64,000 nucleotides of DNA. Source: Sphingomonas cremea (lineage in GTDB: Bacteria; Pseudomonadota; Alphaproteobacteria; Sphingomonadales; Sphingomonadaceae). The stretch spans positions 124,001 through 188,000 of the forward strand of contig NZ_JAKFGM010000001.1 in the NCBI RefSeq assembly GCF_021502585.1, in the 5' to 3' direction. A model generated the notes under the pieces. It searched no databases. It had not been told where the DNA came from and saw nothing but the letters and a program-made list of their open reading frames with translations. Positions 7,648 to 16,087 of this stretch are shown in pieces; positions within the stretch are counted from its first letter, which is position 1, and every line of letters starts with the position of its first letter. Made by a program: the position numbers and the translations under genes.

Positions 7648-8118
7648 TTAGAGGAAGTCGCCAAACCCTTCGACGATCGCCCGGTACATCTCCCGCTTGA
7701 ACGGGACGATCAGTTCGGGGAGCAAGTGCGGCTCGACCCATTTCCAGTGGCTGAATTCCGGATGGTCGGTGACAATGTCGATGTCGACGTCGGTTCCCAG
7801 GAACCGCGCAAGATACCAGTCCTGCAGCTGTCCCTTCCACTTGCCGCCCCACAGCCGGGAGGCGATCGCATCAGGAATGTCGTAACGCAGCTGTTGTGGA
7901 TGGTCGGCCAGCCGTTCGACCAGGTGCGGAACGATTCCGGTCTCTTCCTCCAGTTCCCGCAACGCTCCTGCCCATGGCTCCTCGCCCTTGTCGAGGCCGC
8001 CCTGCGGCATTTGCCACGCCTCGTCGCGATTATCGATCCGCCGCCCGACCCAGACGAGCCGATCGTGGTTGATCAGCATCACGCCGACACCGCGGCGGTA
8101 TAGATGGTCGTCGGTCAT
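7648..8118 (-). CDS. rppH: RNA pyrophosphohydrolase (Nudix)
   Basis: 156 residues with a complete Nudix box (GGLDKGEEPWAGALRELEEETG) and the RppH-like lead RRGVGVMLINHDRLVWVGRR. RppH removes pyrophosphate or phosphate from the 5' end of RNA and so starts RNase E-dependent decay; older names are NudH and Ap4A hydrolase. WQMPQGG before the box is typical of the RppH branch. I took the ATG at 8118, which has GAAG 5 nt upstream. A start at 8154 would add 12 residues without homology-like features. Confidence 0.9.
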   Translation of the reverse strand: MTDDHLYRRGVGVMLINHDRLVWVGRRIDNRDEAWQMPQGGLDKGEEPWAGALRELEEETGIVPHLVERLADHPQQLRYDIPDAIASRLWGGKWKGQLQDWYLARFLGTDVDIDIVTDHPEFSHWKWVEPHLLPELIVPFKREMYRAIVEGFGDFL

Positions 8119-8156
8119 CGGTTCTTCATTGTGGCCATCGGCACGCGCAGGCAAGC

Positions 8157-8846
8157 CTAGTTTGAACCCGCCTGTTCATCCCCCGCAAGCCGCTTCGCCG
8201 TCACCAGTGTCTGGACGACGAACAACAGGATCAGCACGATTCCGACGGTGCCGACGAACAGGTCGAAACCCGACAAAGCTCCGAAAAGGCCTGGGCCGCT
8301 GCCAAGCGTCATCATGGCTATCGTCAACGCGATCAGGACCAGCCTTAGCTCGGTGGGGCCCGCGGCGAGGTAGGAGAGCCGAAGCTCTCCCAGCACGCGA
8401 GCAGCCAGGAATGCATGGATGGAAAGCAGCAGGTAACCCGCCAGCGCGACCAATGCGACATCCAGCCTGACGAAAGGACTGATGCCCATCCCGGCAAGGA
8501 TCAAAAGTGTCGCCAGCCCGTCGCAACTATGGTCGATGAAGTAGCCGTAGGACGGCCGCTCGATCTTCCGGAAACGGGCTAGGCTCCCGTCCATCGAGTC
8601 CCCGAACCATTGGACGCAGTAGCCGCCGATCGCCAGCCACAGCCAGCCACTGTCGAAGGCACTGAAGCTATATCCCGCAAATACGGCGACTGCGCCGATT
8701 ACGCCTACGGCGGTCAGCAGGTCGGGCGTCACCCAAATCGGCATTCGGGCGCACAGCCATGTCAGCAGCCTGCGCTCCAGCGCGGCCAGGAAATTGCCCT
8801 GGATGCGCGTGACAGGCTTCGCAATTCGTTTCGGTTGGTTTGTCAT
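8157..8846 (-). CDS. CDP-alcohol phosphatidyltransferase family membrane protein
   Basis: 229 residues, polytopic, with about six hydrophobic segments. The family signature D-x2-D-G-x2-A-R-x9-G-x3-D-x3-D is intact (GDSMDGSLARFRK, then GYFIDHSCD). These enzymes join a CDP-linked lipid to an alcohol, or the reverse, at the inner membrane; products include phosphatidylglycerophosphate, phosphatidylserine and phosphatidylinositol-type lipids. I cannot tell the acceptor from sequence. The gene lies 38 nt upstream of the rppH start. Confidence 0.88.
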   Translation of the reverse strand: MTNQPKRIAKPVTRIQGNFLAALERRLLTWLCARMPIWVTPDLLTAVGVIGAVAVFAGYSFSAFDSGWLWLAIGGYCVQWFGDSMDGSLARFRKIERPSYGYFIDHSCDGLATLLILAGMGISPFVRLDVALVALAGYLLLSIHAFLAARVLGELRLSYLAAGPTELRLVLIALTIAMMTLGSGPGLFGALSGFDLFVGTVGIVLILLFVVQTLVTAKRLAGDEQAGSN

Positions 8847-8900
8847 GCCCGCTTATCGGGCGTCAGCGCACCACAGGCAATGATAAGCGCCGACTCTCCA

Positions 8901-9476
8901 TTAATAATGTTTGAGCGCTTCGGCCTCTACTCGTTTGATCCACTGGTCCTTGCAGTCGGTATAGGCATTGCTGTCCGCCGGGAATTTCGCGGCACAGCCG
9001 CGCTTCATCCGCGCATAGGCCTGCGCCCTGTCCGGTTCCGCGCAGAGATAATCGCGAAACGCGAAGTGTCGGCGAATGGACGGGTCGCCGTCAGCGTAGC
9101 AGTGCAGATGCATTTTGCGCAAACCGGTTGCGGCATCGGTCAGCGTGCAAAACCTCCGCCCTTCCACTCCATAATCGCCGTGCCAGGCATATCCCAAAGC
9201 CTCGATATCCGGCCTTGCCCGTTCAAGTGTCTCAAGGTCCGGTGCTACCGCCATCAGGTCGATGATGGGCTTCGCAACGATACCGGGAATCGCAGTCGAT
9301 CCGATGTGATGGACCGACAGGATCGCAGATCCAGCCCCTTCGCGGAGCCGGGCCGCTTCCCGGCTGGCTTCTATGGCCCACTGCGGGTCGTGCGGGACGA
9401 GTCGAACTGTGTAAGGCGGCAGCATGCGCTTGTTGTGCGTGCAGCCGGCGTTCGCATCAAGCCGCAATGTCGCCAT
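8901..9476 (-). CDS. GrpB family protein (nucleotidyltransferase-like fold)
   Basis: 191 residues. The GrpB/UPF0157 signature is clear: VPHDPQW early, [20 protein letters not shown] in the middle (GS motif plus Asp), and [11 protein letters not shown] after it. Some GrpB domains are fused to dephospho-CoA kinase, but the biochemical role of stand-alone members is unsettled. The first ATG (9476) has a purine-rich AGGCAGGA upstream; the alternative start at 9425 has no ribosome-binding site. Only 25 nt separate it from the LptB-like gene upstream, so both may be on one transcript. Confidence 0.85.
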   Translation of the reverse strand: MATLRLDANAGCTHNKRMLPPYTVRLVPHDPQWAIEASREAARLREGAGSAILSVHHIGSTAIPGIVAKPIIDLMAVAPDLETLERARPDIEALGYAWHGDYGVEGRRFCTLTDAATGLRKMHLHCYADGDPSIRRHFAFRDYLCAEPDRAQAYARMKRGCAAKFPADSNAYTDCKDQWIKRVEAEALKHY

Positions 9477-9501
9477 CGTCCTGCCTGCCCTTTGCGGACA
9501 G

Positions 9502-10269
9502 CTACAGGGAAAAGCTCTTGCCCAGGTACAAGTGGCGGACGACGGGGTCGCTCATCAGTTCGGTCGCTGTCCCGCTGAAAATGACGCCCCCCTCGTGAAG
9601 CACATATGCGCGATCGATAAGCCCGAAGAGATCGTGCAGGTCGTAATCGCTGATGAGAACGCCGATCTTCTGCTCCTTAAGCGATGCAACGGTCCGGGTT
9701 ACTTCCCTGACCGACATCGGATCCAGACCGCGGAAGGGCTCGTCGAGCATCATGATGGCGGGATGGGTCGCCATGGCCCTGGCGACTTCGCAACGTCGCC
9801 GCTCCCCTCCCGACACGCTCTCCGCCCATTGCCCCCTGACCCGCTGCAGCTGAAAGGCTTCCAGCAACTCCTCGAGCCGCGTCGATCGAGCATCCGGATC
9901 GGGCTCCGAGAAGCTGAGTGCCAGTTCGATGTTTTCTTCGACACTCAGCTCTCGAAAGACGCTTGGCTCTTCGGGCAAGTAGGAAAGTCCGTGGTGCACG
10001 CGATCATCTGCCACCTGTGCCGTTATGTCCTGGCCGTCCAGGATGATCCTGCCGGAATCAGGCGCTACCAAGCCTGCCAATAGCTGGAACAAGCTCGTCT
10101 TGCCGGCGCCGTCGCGTCCCAGCAGGCCGACGACTTCATTCTGATCCACATGGACCGATATGTCGGACAAGATCTGAACTTTGCCGACCGCAAGGCTGAT
10201 CGCTTCGGTCACAAGGCTGGCCAGACCAGTGCTGGCCCTTTCGACTGTCGAGATTTGCGATTCCCTCAT
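9502..10269 (-). CDS. LptB-like ABC ATPase with altered Q- and H-loops
   Basis: 255 residues, co-linear with LptB, the ATPase of the lipopolysaccharide exporter LptB2FGC. Walker A is GRDGAGKTS, the signature is [15 protein letters not shown], Walker B is IMMLDEPF with the catalytic Glu, and the end ([13 protein letters not shown]) matches the LptB C-terminus. Two conserved positions differ. The Q-loop reads LPEE where LptB has LPQE, and the switch region reads ISDYDL where LptB has ITDHNV, so Gln becomes Glu and His becomes Tyr. No lptA, lptC or rpoN is nearby. It is probably a paralogue with changed ATPase behaviour. Confidence 0.8.
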   Translation of the reverse strand: MRESQISTVERASTGLASLVTEAISLAVGKVQILSDISVHVDQNEVVGLLGRDGAGKTSLFQLLAGLVAPDSGRIILDGQDITAQVADDRVHHGLSYLPEEPSVFRELSVEENIELALSFSEPDPDARSTRLEELLEAFQLQRVRGQWAESVSGGERRRCEVARAMATHPAIMMLDEPFRGLDPMSVREVTRTVASLKEQKIGVLISDYDLHDLFGLIDRAYVLHEGGVIFSGTATELMSDPVVRHLYLGKSFSL

Positions 10270-10482
10270 GTGATACCCAGGCGTTCGAATGCGCCCCCGG
10301 GTTCATGAAAGGCCGCCCATGTCATGGGAAAACGCCTGAACATCCGCTCTCTATGAGCGGCAAAATCCAATCGGGCATTACGCGTTATTACGAAGATCGT
10401 CGCCGAAGGACGCACCGAAGCTCGACAACGCCTGTCGCCGGCCTGAGTTGCGGTTAAGGCTCATAGCCGCCAGAGTTCGGCA

Positions 10483-11775
10483 ATGGAGCCTGCCGAAAAT
10501 CCAGAGACCAACCGGAACGGATTTCGATCATTCCTGAAAACACTCGGTCCTGGGCTCGTCACTGGCGCCGCCGACGACGATCCCAGCGGTATCGGCACGC
10601 ACAGCCAGGTTGGCGCCGAATTTGGCTACGGCCTCGCCTGGACGTTCGTTCTCAGCTTTCCGCTGATGGTGGTCATTCAGGAGGTTGCTGCCGATATCGG
10701 CCGGGTTACCGGCGTCGGCATCGCCCGCAATTTGAAGCGGCATTATCGAGGCCTGTTGAGGTGGATGGTTGGGCTGTTGCTCGTCGCCAATGTCGTAAAT
10801 CTTGGCGCCGATCTCAGCGCGATGGGAGCCGCGTTGGCGCTTCTGGCGGGTGGTAACGAGGTGCTCTACACGCTCCTCTTCGGCATCCTCTGCATTACTC
10901 TTGAAGTCGCGATCAGCTACCCGCGCTACGCCTCGGTCCTGAAATGGACCACGCTGACACTCTTCACCTATGTCGGCGTGGTTATGGTCGCGCATGTGCC
11001 CTGGGCGCAGGCGCTTCGCTCCCTGGTTGTGCCGGAAATACAGTGGAACGTGGCCTATGCCACGGCATTGGTCGCAATCCTCGGGACGACCATCAGCCCC
11101 TACTTGTTCTTCTGGCAGGCGTCGCAGGAAATCGAGGAACAGCGCCGGCACCACGTCAAGGCGCTGTGCATTACGCCGGGCGAGGCCGGTCCAGAGCTTA
11201 GGCGCATCCGGTTGGACACGCTTACCGGCATGGCGTTCAGCACAATCGTCAGCCTTGCCATCGTGTTCGCTACGGCAGCGACATTGCACGCCAATGGCAT
11301 CCACGACATCGCCACGTCGCAGCAGGCCGCCGAAGCGCTTCGCCCCATTGCCGGCCAGTTCGCATTCGCCATGTTCGCCGTGGGCATCATCGGCACGGGT
11401 CTGCTGGCCGTGCCCGTATTGGCCGGCTCGGCAGCCTATGCGGTAACGGAAATGACCGGCTTTCCGGGCAGCCTCGATGCCAAGCCGCTCAAGGCGCGGC
11501 TATTCTATGCGACAATCGCGATCACTACCCTTGCAGGCGCGTCGCTCAGCCTGGTCGGTATCGATCCCGCGCGCGCTCTCTATTGGGCTGCTGTTGTGAA
11601 CGGCATCCTGGCCGCGCCCCTGATGGCGGCGATGATGTTGATCATCAGCAATCCGCGCGCAATGGGCCGGCTGACGGCGTCGAGGCGCACGAAGATACTC
11701 GGATGGTCCGCCACCGCCGTCATGTTCGCCGCGTCGCTGCTGTTTCTGACGTTTACGATAAAGTCCTGGCTCTAG
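10483..11775 (+). CDS. Nramp-family transporter, non-canonical metal site
   Basis: 430 residues with about eleven hydrophobic segments. The first helix reads GAADDDPSGIGTHSQ where Mn/Fe Nramp proteins have a DPGN motif, so the metal-binding Asn position is Gly. The sixth-helix region reads GTTISPYLFFWQ instead of the usual A-x-x-M-P-H, so the Met is Ser and the His is Tyr. It belongs to the DPSG subgroup of Nramp-like proteins, whose substrate may not be Mn2+ or Fe2+. A 210-nt spacer separates it from the divergent ATPase gene. The ribosome-binding site before the ATG is weak. Confidence 0.85.
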   Translation: MEPAENPETNRNGFRSFLKTLGPGLVTGAADDDPSGIGTHSQVGAEFGYGLAWTFVLSFPLMVVIQEVAADIGRVTGVGIARNLKRHYRGLLRWMVGLLLVANVVNLGADLSAMGAALALLAGGNEVLYTLLFGILCITLEVAISYPRYASVLKWTTLTLFTYVGVVMVAHVPWAQALRSLVVPEIQWNVAYATALVAILGTTISPYLFFWQASQEIEEQRRHHVKALCITPGEAGPELRRIRLDTLTGMAFSTIVSLAIVFATAATLHANGIHDIATSQQAAEALRPIAGQFAFAMFAVGIIGTGLLAVPVLAGSAAYAVTEMTGFPGSLDAKPLKARLFYATIAITTLAGASLSLVGIDPARALYWAAVVNGILAAPLMAAMMLIISNPRAMGRLTASRRTKILGWSATAVMFAASLLFLTFTIKSWL

Positions 11776-11808
11776 CGGGCCGAACAACCGCAATTCACCG
11801 ATTTCGCG

Positions 11809-12000
11809 CTACTGTATTGATGAGGACCACAGGAACGGCGGGTCCGTCCGGCCGTTAATTACCGCCTGCAAGCTTGTGGCTCTGTCTTCATACTCCCGCG
11901 CCATTTCCAGCAGGACCTTGCGGGCCTCCGCCCTTAGGGCGCTATCGGCTAAGGCCCGGCATTGTTTCGCGTGGCGATGCAGTCGTTCGACCTTTTCCAT
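11809..12000 (-). CDS. Small helical protein, conserved-type hypothetical
   Basis: 63 residues. LHRHAKQCRALADSALR and then ARKVLLEMAREYEDRA form two amphipathic helices of the type I know from many short alphaproteobacterial hypothetical proteins (H-A-x-x-C-R-x-x-A pattern). It shares this layout with the proteins at 2653-2826 and 32164-32340. There is no signal peptide, and the ribosome-binding site is weak. It is convergent to the Nramp gene, with 33 nt between them. Function unknown. Confidence 0.6.
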   Translation of the reverse strand: MEKVERLHRHAKQCRALADSALRAEARKVLLEMAREYEDRATSLQAVINGRTDPPFLWSSSIQ

Positions 12001-12096
12001 TGTTCAAATCTATTATCGCGCCATTGTGCGGGCCATAAGGATAACCCCTTACGCGTGATGCAGGCTTTGCCAGGGCCAGTCGGGGTTCTGTTCGGC

Positions 12097-12489
12097 CTAA
12101 TCCTCGAAGCGGCCAGTAGGGTCACGATCGCGGTCATATCGTCTCTTGAGCGAAAACGGCGGCAACCAGGATTCGCGGCGGATGATCCAACTCTCGTAAG
12201 TTGGTACCAACTGGTCGGGGGCATCCAGGGAACCCAGGTTCACTTCGATTTCGTCGGCGGTACGCCCGAATACGGACGATCCGCAGCGCCGACAGAAATG
12301 CCGCCCGGCATACTCGCCTGTTTCGCCATCGATCGTCACCGCCTCCTCAGGAAACACCGCGGAAGCGTGAAACAGGGCTCCATGATGCTTGCGGCAATCG
12401 AGACAGTGACAGAGGCCGACCCGGTATGGCGGTCCAGACGCAGCAATTCGGACTTCGCCGCACAGGCAACCGCCGGTGAATCGATCCAT
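12097..12489 (-). CDS. GFA-domain (Gfa/CENP-V fold) zinc protein
   Basis: 130 residues with the full set of GFA zinc cysteines: GGCLCGEVR at the N-terminus, LCHCLDCRKHHGA next, and HFCRRCGSSVFGR in the second half. The fold is shared with glutathione-dependent formaldehyde-activating enzyme and CENP-V-like proteins, but most members have no proven activity, so formaldehyde detoxification should not be assumed. The start at 12489 follows GGAGGAGG by 6 nt; longer in-frame starts run antisense through the neighbouring gene and are not credible. Confidence 0.85.
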   Translation of the reverse strand: MDRFTGGCLCGEVRIAASGPPYRVGLCHCLDCRKHHGALFHASAVFPEEAVTIDGETGEYAGRHFCRRCGSSVFGRTADEIEVNLGSLDAPDQLVPTYESWIIRRESWLPPFSLKRRYDRDRDPTGRFED

Positions 12490-12511
12490 CCTGCGCCTCC
12501 TCCACCCTGAC

Positions 12512-12877
12512 TCAGTCCCGACGCTCCCGGTAGTAAACGCCGCCATCATAATAGCCGCAGCCGTAATAGGGCGCGCCATAATTGATGCCATAATAGGGCG
12601 ATCCATAATTGCCGTCATAGTTGGGCGAACCCTCATGGCGACCGGAGAGGGGCCGGGCGAAAGAGCCGCCGGCTTCGCCCCCTCCGTCGATGTGGCGGTG
12701 TCGCGGATAGCTGTAGAAGCTGCGGCGGCCGGGATGATATCCAAAGTCGTCGGCGTGGCTGTTCAAATCGTTGCGGGCCGGGGAACTGCCGACAACGGCA
12801 TCGCTTCGTGCTTCGGCCGAGCCGGGAACGGCGGCCAGGGCGACGGCGGAGAATATCAAAAGCGATTTGCCGAGCAT
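12512..12877 (-). CDS. Secreted Gly/Tyr-rich protein
   Basis: 121 residues with a signal peptide cut near AEA (residues 20-23). The mature protein is disordered and basic at first (RRSFYSYPRHRH), then Gly/Tyr/Asn-rich with repeated short YYG, YGS and YYGxNYG units. A single Cys is near the end. The ribosome-binding site AAGGAGT lies 5 nt before the ATG. It could be an envelope or matrix protein. Low-complexity composition prevents a family assignment. The GFA gene follows in the same direction after 22 nt. Confidence 0.7.
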   Translation of the reverse strand: MLGKSLLIFSAVALAAVPGSAEARSDAVVGSSPARNDLNSHADDFGYHPGRRSFYSYPRHRHIDGGGEAGGSFARPLSGRHEGSPNYDGNYGSPYYGINYGAPYYGCGYYDGGVYYRERRD

Positions 12878-13138
12878 CAGGGACTCCTTTGCAATAGCCC
12901 CGTTACCAACAACATAGATGGGGTGCCCGGGCCGTTTCTTGAAGGATTAAGGCGCGGAGGTCGCATCGATAAATGGCCGTGCGCATGCTCTCGCTCCCCC
13001 TACGCGGAGCAGCCCGACCCGGCGAAGAGTGGCGTCGAGGTCACACTCGCCACTTTGGTTGACGGGGCGTTGAGGATGATGCAGCACAGGTTAAGCCAAT
13101 GCGTTATATTCGCCATTGATCAACATCGGGGAATAACC

Positions 13139-14470
13139 GTGATTTCAGCGACCTACAGGCTTGTCCTCCTTGCCGCCGTGATTGGCTCAACGCCGGCGTA
13201 TGCCAAGAAGCGGCCGGAGCCGGTGCCGGTGGCGGCCCCTGTGGTCGTGCGCAATTTCACGCCGGTCGATCGCTTCTATTCGGCGCGAAAGGACGCGCTC
13301 CTGTGGATGTCGAACCGCGAGGCCCAGGTCGCGCTGGTCCAATTGCTGCGCGATGCGCCGATCGACGGATTCACCCGCGGGCCGGCGCTCGCAACCCAGA
13401 TCGAGGCTGCGATCGCTACTGCCCAGGGAGGCAATGCGGCCGCCGTAAACAGCGCCGACCGCCTGATGTCGCAGTCGCTGATCGATTATGTCCAGTCGCT
13501 CTACACGCCAATCCCCGGCATGACCTATGGTGACAATTGGGTGCGCGCGAGGCCCCCAAGCGGGGAATCGATCCTCGCCACTGCCGCCCGCGCCCCGTCC
13601 CTTGCTGAGCATGTAAACACCGTGTGGAACCTCAACCCGGTCTATGCCCAGCTTCGCCAGGCTGCGCTCGAAGAGGCGAAGCTTCCGGACGGCGGGCAAT
13701 CGGCCCTTCTTGCGCTCAACCTGTCGCGCGCGCGGTTCAAGTCGCCGTCGAGCAAGTTCGTGCTGATCGACATCGCGTCTGCGCGGCTGTGGATGTACGA
13801 AAACGGTGCTCCGGTGGACACGATGAAAGTCGTCGTCGGCAAGAATGAAATCGAACCAAGGAGCGGCGACAGCCTGCGGACACCGATGCTCGCGGGCGTC
13901 ATGTATTACGCCATTTACAACCCCTATTGGCATGTGCCGGACCACCTCGTCCGCCGCAACATCGCGCCGGCCGCGGCGAAGCTCGGGCCGGGCGCGCTGA
14001 AGGGCAACAAATATGAGGTCGTCGCCAGCTGGTCGAGCAACCCGGTTATCGTCGACCCGGCCACGGTCGACTGGAAGGCGGTTGCCGCCGGCACCGCTCA
14101 TGCCTTGCTTCGGCAGAAGCCGACCGGCGCGAATTCCATGGGCAAAATGAAGTTTCCGTTCGAAAACGGGCTCGGCATCTATCTCCACGACACGCCGCAC
14201 AAGGAATATTTCAAGGAAGCGACGCGTACGCTCAGCAATGGCTGCATTCGCCTGGAACGGGCCGCCGATTTCGGAAGCTGGATGATGGGGCGCCCGGCGA
14301 GGCCGGAAGATACGACGGCGGAGCTGACCGTTCCTTTCCCGCAGGGCGTGCCGATTTACGTCACTTACCTGACGGCGCTGCCCGATGCCGGCAAGATCGC
14401 CTATAACAAGGACGTCTACGGCTGGGACAGGCAGTCGCCGAACAAGGCGGTGGCGATCGCCGGGCAGTAA
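13139..14470 (+). CDS. L,D-transpeptidase, YcbB/LdtD-like
   Basis: 443 residues, starting at a GTG 6 nt after GGGGA. It has a signal peptide (VLLAAVIGSTPAYA), a helical N-terminal domain of about 200 residues, and a YkuD catalytic domain with FVLIDIASARLWMYENG as its first strand. The catalytic motif has His near residue 350 (IYLHDTP) and Cys near 369 (SNGCIRLERA). YcbB-type enzymes make 3-3 meso-diaminopimelate crosslinks in peptidoglycan, or attach proteins to it, in the periplasm. Some members confer beta-lactam bypass. The size and the long insert before the catalytic Cys fit YcbB better than ErfK/YnhG. Confidence 0.88.
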   Translation: MISATYRLVLLAAVIGSTPAYAKKRPEPVPVAAPVVVRNFTPVDRFYSARKDALLWMSNREAQVALVQLLRDAPIDGFTRGPALATQIEAAIATAQGGNAAAVNSADRLMSQSLIDYVQSLYTPIPGMTYGDNWVRARPPSGESILATAARAPSLAEHVNTVWNLNPVYAQLRQAALEEAKLPDGGQSALLALNLSRARFKSPSSKFVLIDIASARLWMYENGAPVDTMKVVVGKNEIEPRSGDSLRTPMLAGVMYYAIYNPYWHVPDHLVRRNIAPAAAKLGPGALKGNKYEVVASWSSNPVIVDPATVDWKAVAAGTAHALLRQKPTGANSMGKMKFPFENGLGIYLHDTPHKEYFKEATRTLSNGCIRLERAADFGSWMMGRPARPEDTTAELTVPFPQGVPIYVTYLTALPDAGKIAYNKDVYGWDRQSPNKAVAIAGQ

Positions 14471-14523
14471 CCGGCGACGCGGGTCGTCCGGCCGTCTAGC
14501 GAATACTCAACTCCATTTCGTCA

Positions 14524-14541
14524 TTCCCGCGAAAGCGGGAA
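14524..14541. repeat. Palindromic intergenic element TTCCCGC-GAAA-GCGGGAA
   Basis: A perfect 7-bp inverted repeat with a GAAA loop, inside the longer string CGTCATTCCCGCGAAAGCGG. I know this string as a common dispersed intergenic element in many proteobacterial genomes. It lies 54 nt after the transpeptidase stop and could act as an RNA 3'-end hairpin. No T-run follows. Confidence 0.7.
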
Positions 14542-14704
14542 CCCAGCAATCGTTGCGCATGCGAGGCGATTTCGACACGCCTCCCATTGCGGGCATTCGA
14601 CGATGAGCTGTGCTTATGGGCCTCCAACCGGGATTAGTTGGCTGCTGCTGTCGCCGCTCGCTAGCAAGTCTCACACGTTTGAAGAAGCCCGGAGGACCCA
14701 TCAC

Positions 14705-15037
14705 ATGCAACTGCCTGTTTCAGCTTTCCAGGTCGTGGATTGGGACGTTGTGCCGGTGACCGAGCATCCCGGGGAAACCGGGCACGCCCTTTGGCGTACC
14801 ATGGCGATCGGCGATGTTCGCGTGCGACACGTCGAATATAGCGCCGGCTACGTCGCGGATCATTGGTGCGACAAGGGCCACATTCTTTTGGTTCTTGAAG
14901 GCGAGCTCGTCACGGAACTGAAGGACGGACGTCGATTTCGAATGACCCCCGGCATGAGCTACCAAGTCTCCGACTCCGGCGATGCGGCGCATCGATCCAC
15001 TACCGATACCGGGGCCAAGCTCTTTATCGTCGATTAG
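14705..15037 (+). CDS. Cupin-fold protein with ADHWC motif
   Basis: 110 residues forming a single small beta-barrel. The conserved segments VADHWCDKGHILLVLEGEL and RRFRMTPGMSYQVSD are the two cupin motifs. His and Cys in ADHWCDKGH are the likely metal ligands, as in proteins annotated as DHCW-motif cupins. The reaction is unknown for this group. The ATG follows GGAGG by about 9 nt. Palindromic repeat copy 1 starts 37 nt after the stop. Confidence 0.8.
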   Translation: MQLPVSAFQVVDWDVVPVTEHPGETGHALWRTMAIGDVRVRHVEYSAGYVADHWCDKGHILLVLEGELVTELKDGRRFRMTPGMSYQVSDSGDAAHRSTTDTGAKLFIVD

Positions 15038-15073
15038 CAGCGCGATCGGGGCCAGTTCCATCCGCTAGGGCAG

Positions 15074-15104
15074 ACGGCCGCTTTCTACCTATTGAGGCCA
15101 TTAG
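15074..15104 (+). repeat. Dispersed palindromic repeat, copy 1 (degenerate)
   Basis: Core TTTCTACCTATT with partly decayed arms (ACGGCCGC and GAGGCCATTA). It is the same element as copies 2-7, at the 3' side of the cupin gene. Confidence 0.6.
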
Positions 15105-15151
15105 AGCGGGCGGCTTCACGTGCTATGCTTAGCGCAAAGCATGGAGGTTGA

Positions 15152-15310
15152 ATGGCTAGTCCGCATGATCGAGCGTGGTCCGAGGGCCATAAGGCTGGGA
15201 AGCACAATGAGCCTCTCAGCGCTTGCCCCTATGGAAGCGGCATGATGCAACAATCCTGGCACGCCGGATGGCGTGCGGGTCAAGAGGCGAAAGATTCGAA
15301 GCGAGGCTAG
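15152..15310 (+). CDS. Ribosome modulation factor-like small protein (Rmf/CrpP fold)
   Basis: 52 residues. The pattern AWSEGHKAGKHN, then ACPYGSG, then SWHAGWRAGQEA matches Rmf: R/A-x3-G-x-x-A-G, a C-P-Y turn, and W-x-x-G-W-x-x-G/A in the second helix. E. coli Rmf (55 residues) binds ribosomes in stationary phase and makes 100S dimers. Alphaproteobacterial relatives are usually annotated Rmf/CrpP family, and their role is less certain. A GGAGG lies 4 nt before the ATG. The gene sits between two copies of the palindromic repeat (ending 15104 and starting 15321), so it may be an accessory copy. Confidence 0.75.
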   Translation: MASPHDRAWSEGHKAGKHNEPLSACPYGSGMMQQSWHAGWRAGQEAKDSKRG

Positions 15311-15320
15311 CGGCGGCGAC

Positions 15321-15352
15321 TAATGACCGCTTTCGACCCATTGCGGTCATTA
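15321..15352 (+). repeat. Dispersed palindromic repeat, copy 2 (best copy)
   Basis: A perfect 10-bp inverted repeat, TAATGACCGC and GCGGTCATTA, around the 12-nt loop TTTCGACCCATT. It starts 10 nt after the Rmf-like stop codon. Confidence 0.9.
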
Positions 15353-15440
15353 GACCAAAGCGGGTTCAGGACTTGTGCGAGGACATGTCATTACGTAAAT
15401 GCAATGATAGCTCGGACCTCCGTTAGTGGGGAGCGACGAA

Positions 15441-16052
15441 ATGTCTCTAAGACAAAAGCTGCTGATTCTCGGGGTCGGTATCTTGGCAACTGCAGCATCC
15501 GCCGCCGCAGCCGAAATGGCGATCCGCGTCGGGCAAATAATTATCCATAAAGACGTAAATAAGGTCCCTCCCGACGTTGGCGGTACCTACGAGGTACGAG
15601 CTATTGCTTATTATGAAGAAGTGATGGCTGGCCAAGGAATGAACACAGACGAGGGCTTAGGTGGGGCCTGTCTAATGTATCGGTGGCGCGATCCTTATCA
15701 CTGCGATACAAGTGACCATTGTTCCCAACACGGACCTCCTGGGTCTATTAAATATTGTGAAAAAGCCCCCGGCGCCGGCTACTATAGGGGCACGTGTTGG
15801 TGGAGAATGCCGGAATGGTGCAACAAAGCCATTGAGAATGGCGCCCCTCTTCCTCCTTACTTCCCTGTGCCAAAAGAAGCGGTATTCAACGCCCTTGTGC
15901 CAGGTGGGGGGGTGGTAAAGGTCTCAACCTGCGTCAATCCACCGAAGGTAAACTGGACAAACCCTGACGAGCCACCGTGCGCAGGGGGAGGAACGATTCC
16001 CGGGACGCCACCGCCGCTGCGCAAAGACAGTGCTGAAGTGGCCGTACAATAA
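15441..16052 (+). CDS. Secreted cysteine-rich protein, function unknown
   Basis: 203 residues. The start was chosen at an ATG 7 nt after GGGGAG. The N-terminus (LRQKLLILGVGILATAASAAAA) is a signal peptide. The exported part has eight cysteines, grouped as HCDTSDHCSQH, YCEK, GTCWWRMPEWCN and single residues, which suggests disulfide bonding in the periplasm or outside. The C-terminus is Pro/Gly-rich. I recognise no family. Codon choice is visibly more AT-rich than in neighbours (AAA, ATT and TAT are frequent), which suggests horizontal origin. A palindromic repeat begins 1 nt after the stop. Confidence 0.6.
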   Translation: MSLRQKLLILGVGILATAASAAAAEMAIRVGQIIIHKDVNKVPPDVGGTYEVRAIAYYEEVMAGQGMNTDEGLGGACLMYRWRDPYHCDTSDHCSQHGPPGSIKYCEKAPGAGYYRGTCWWRMPEWCNKAIENGAPLPPYFPVPKEAVFNALVPGGGVVKVSTCVNPPKVNWTNPDEPPCAGGGTIPGTPPPLRKDSAEVAVQ

Positions 16053-16053
16053 G

Positions 16054-16083
16054 GCGTCCACTTTCCACCCATTCCGGTCATTA
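16054..16083 (+). repeat. Dispersed palindromic repeat, copy 3
   Basis: Core TTTCCACCCATT with arms GCGTCCA and CCGGTCATTA. It is immediately downstream of the Cys-rich protein stop, and copy 4 follows after 4 nt in the same orientation. Confidence 0.75.
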
Positions 16084-16087
16084 GGCG

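Noticed and set aside
10352-10456. 34-codon frame upstream of the Nramp gene
   Set aside because: No ribosome-binding site and a random-looking basic product.
12476-13138. Long N-terminal extension of the L,D-transpeptidase
   Set aside because: The extension runs antisense across two better-supported genes, and a signal peptide with a ribosome-binding site begins at 13139.
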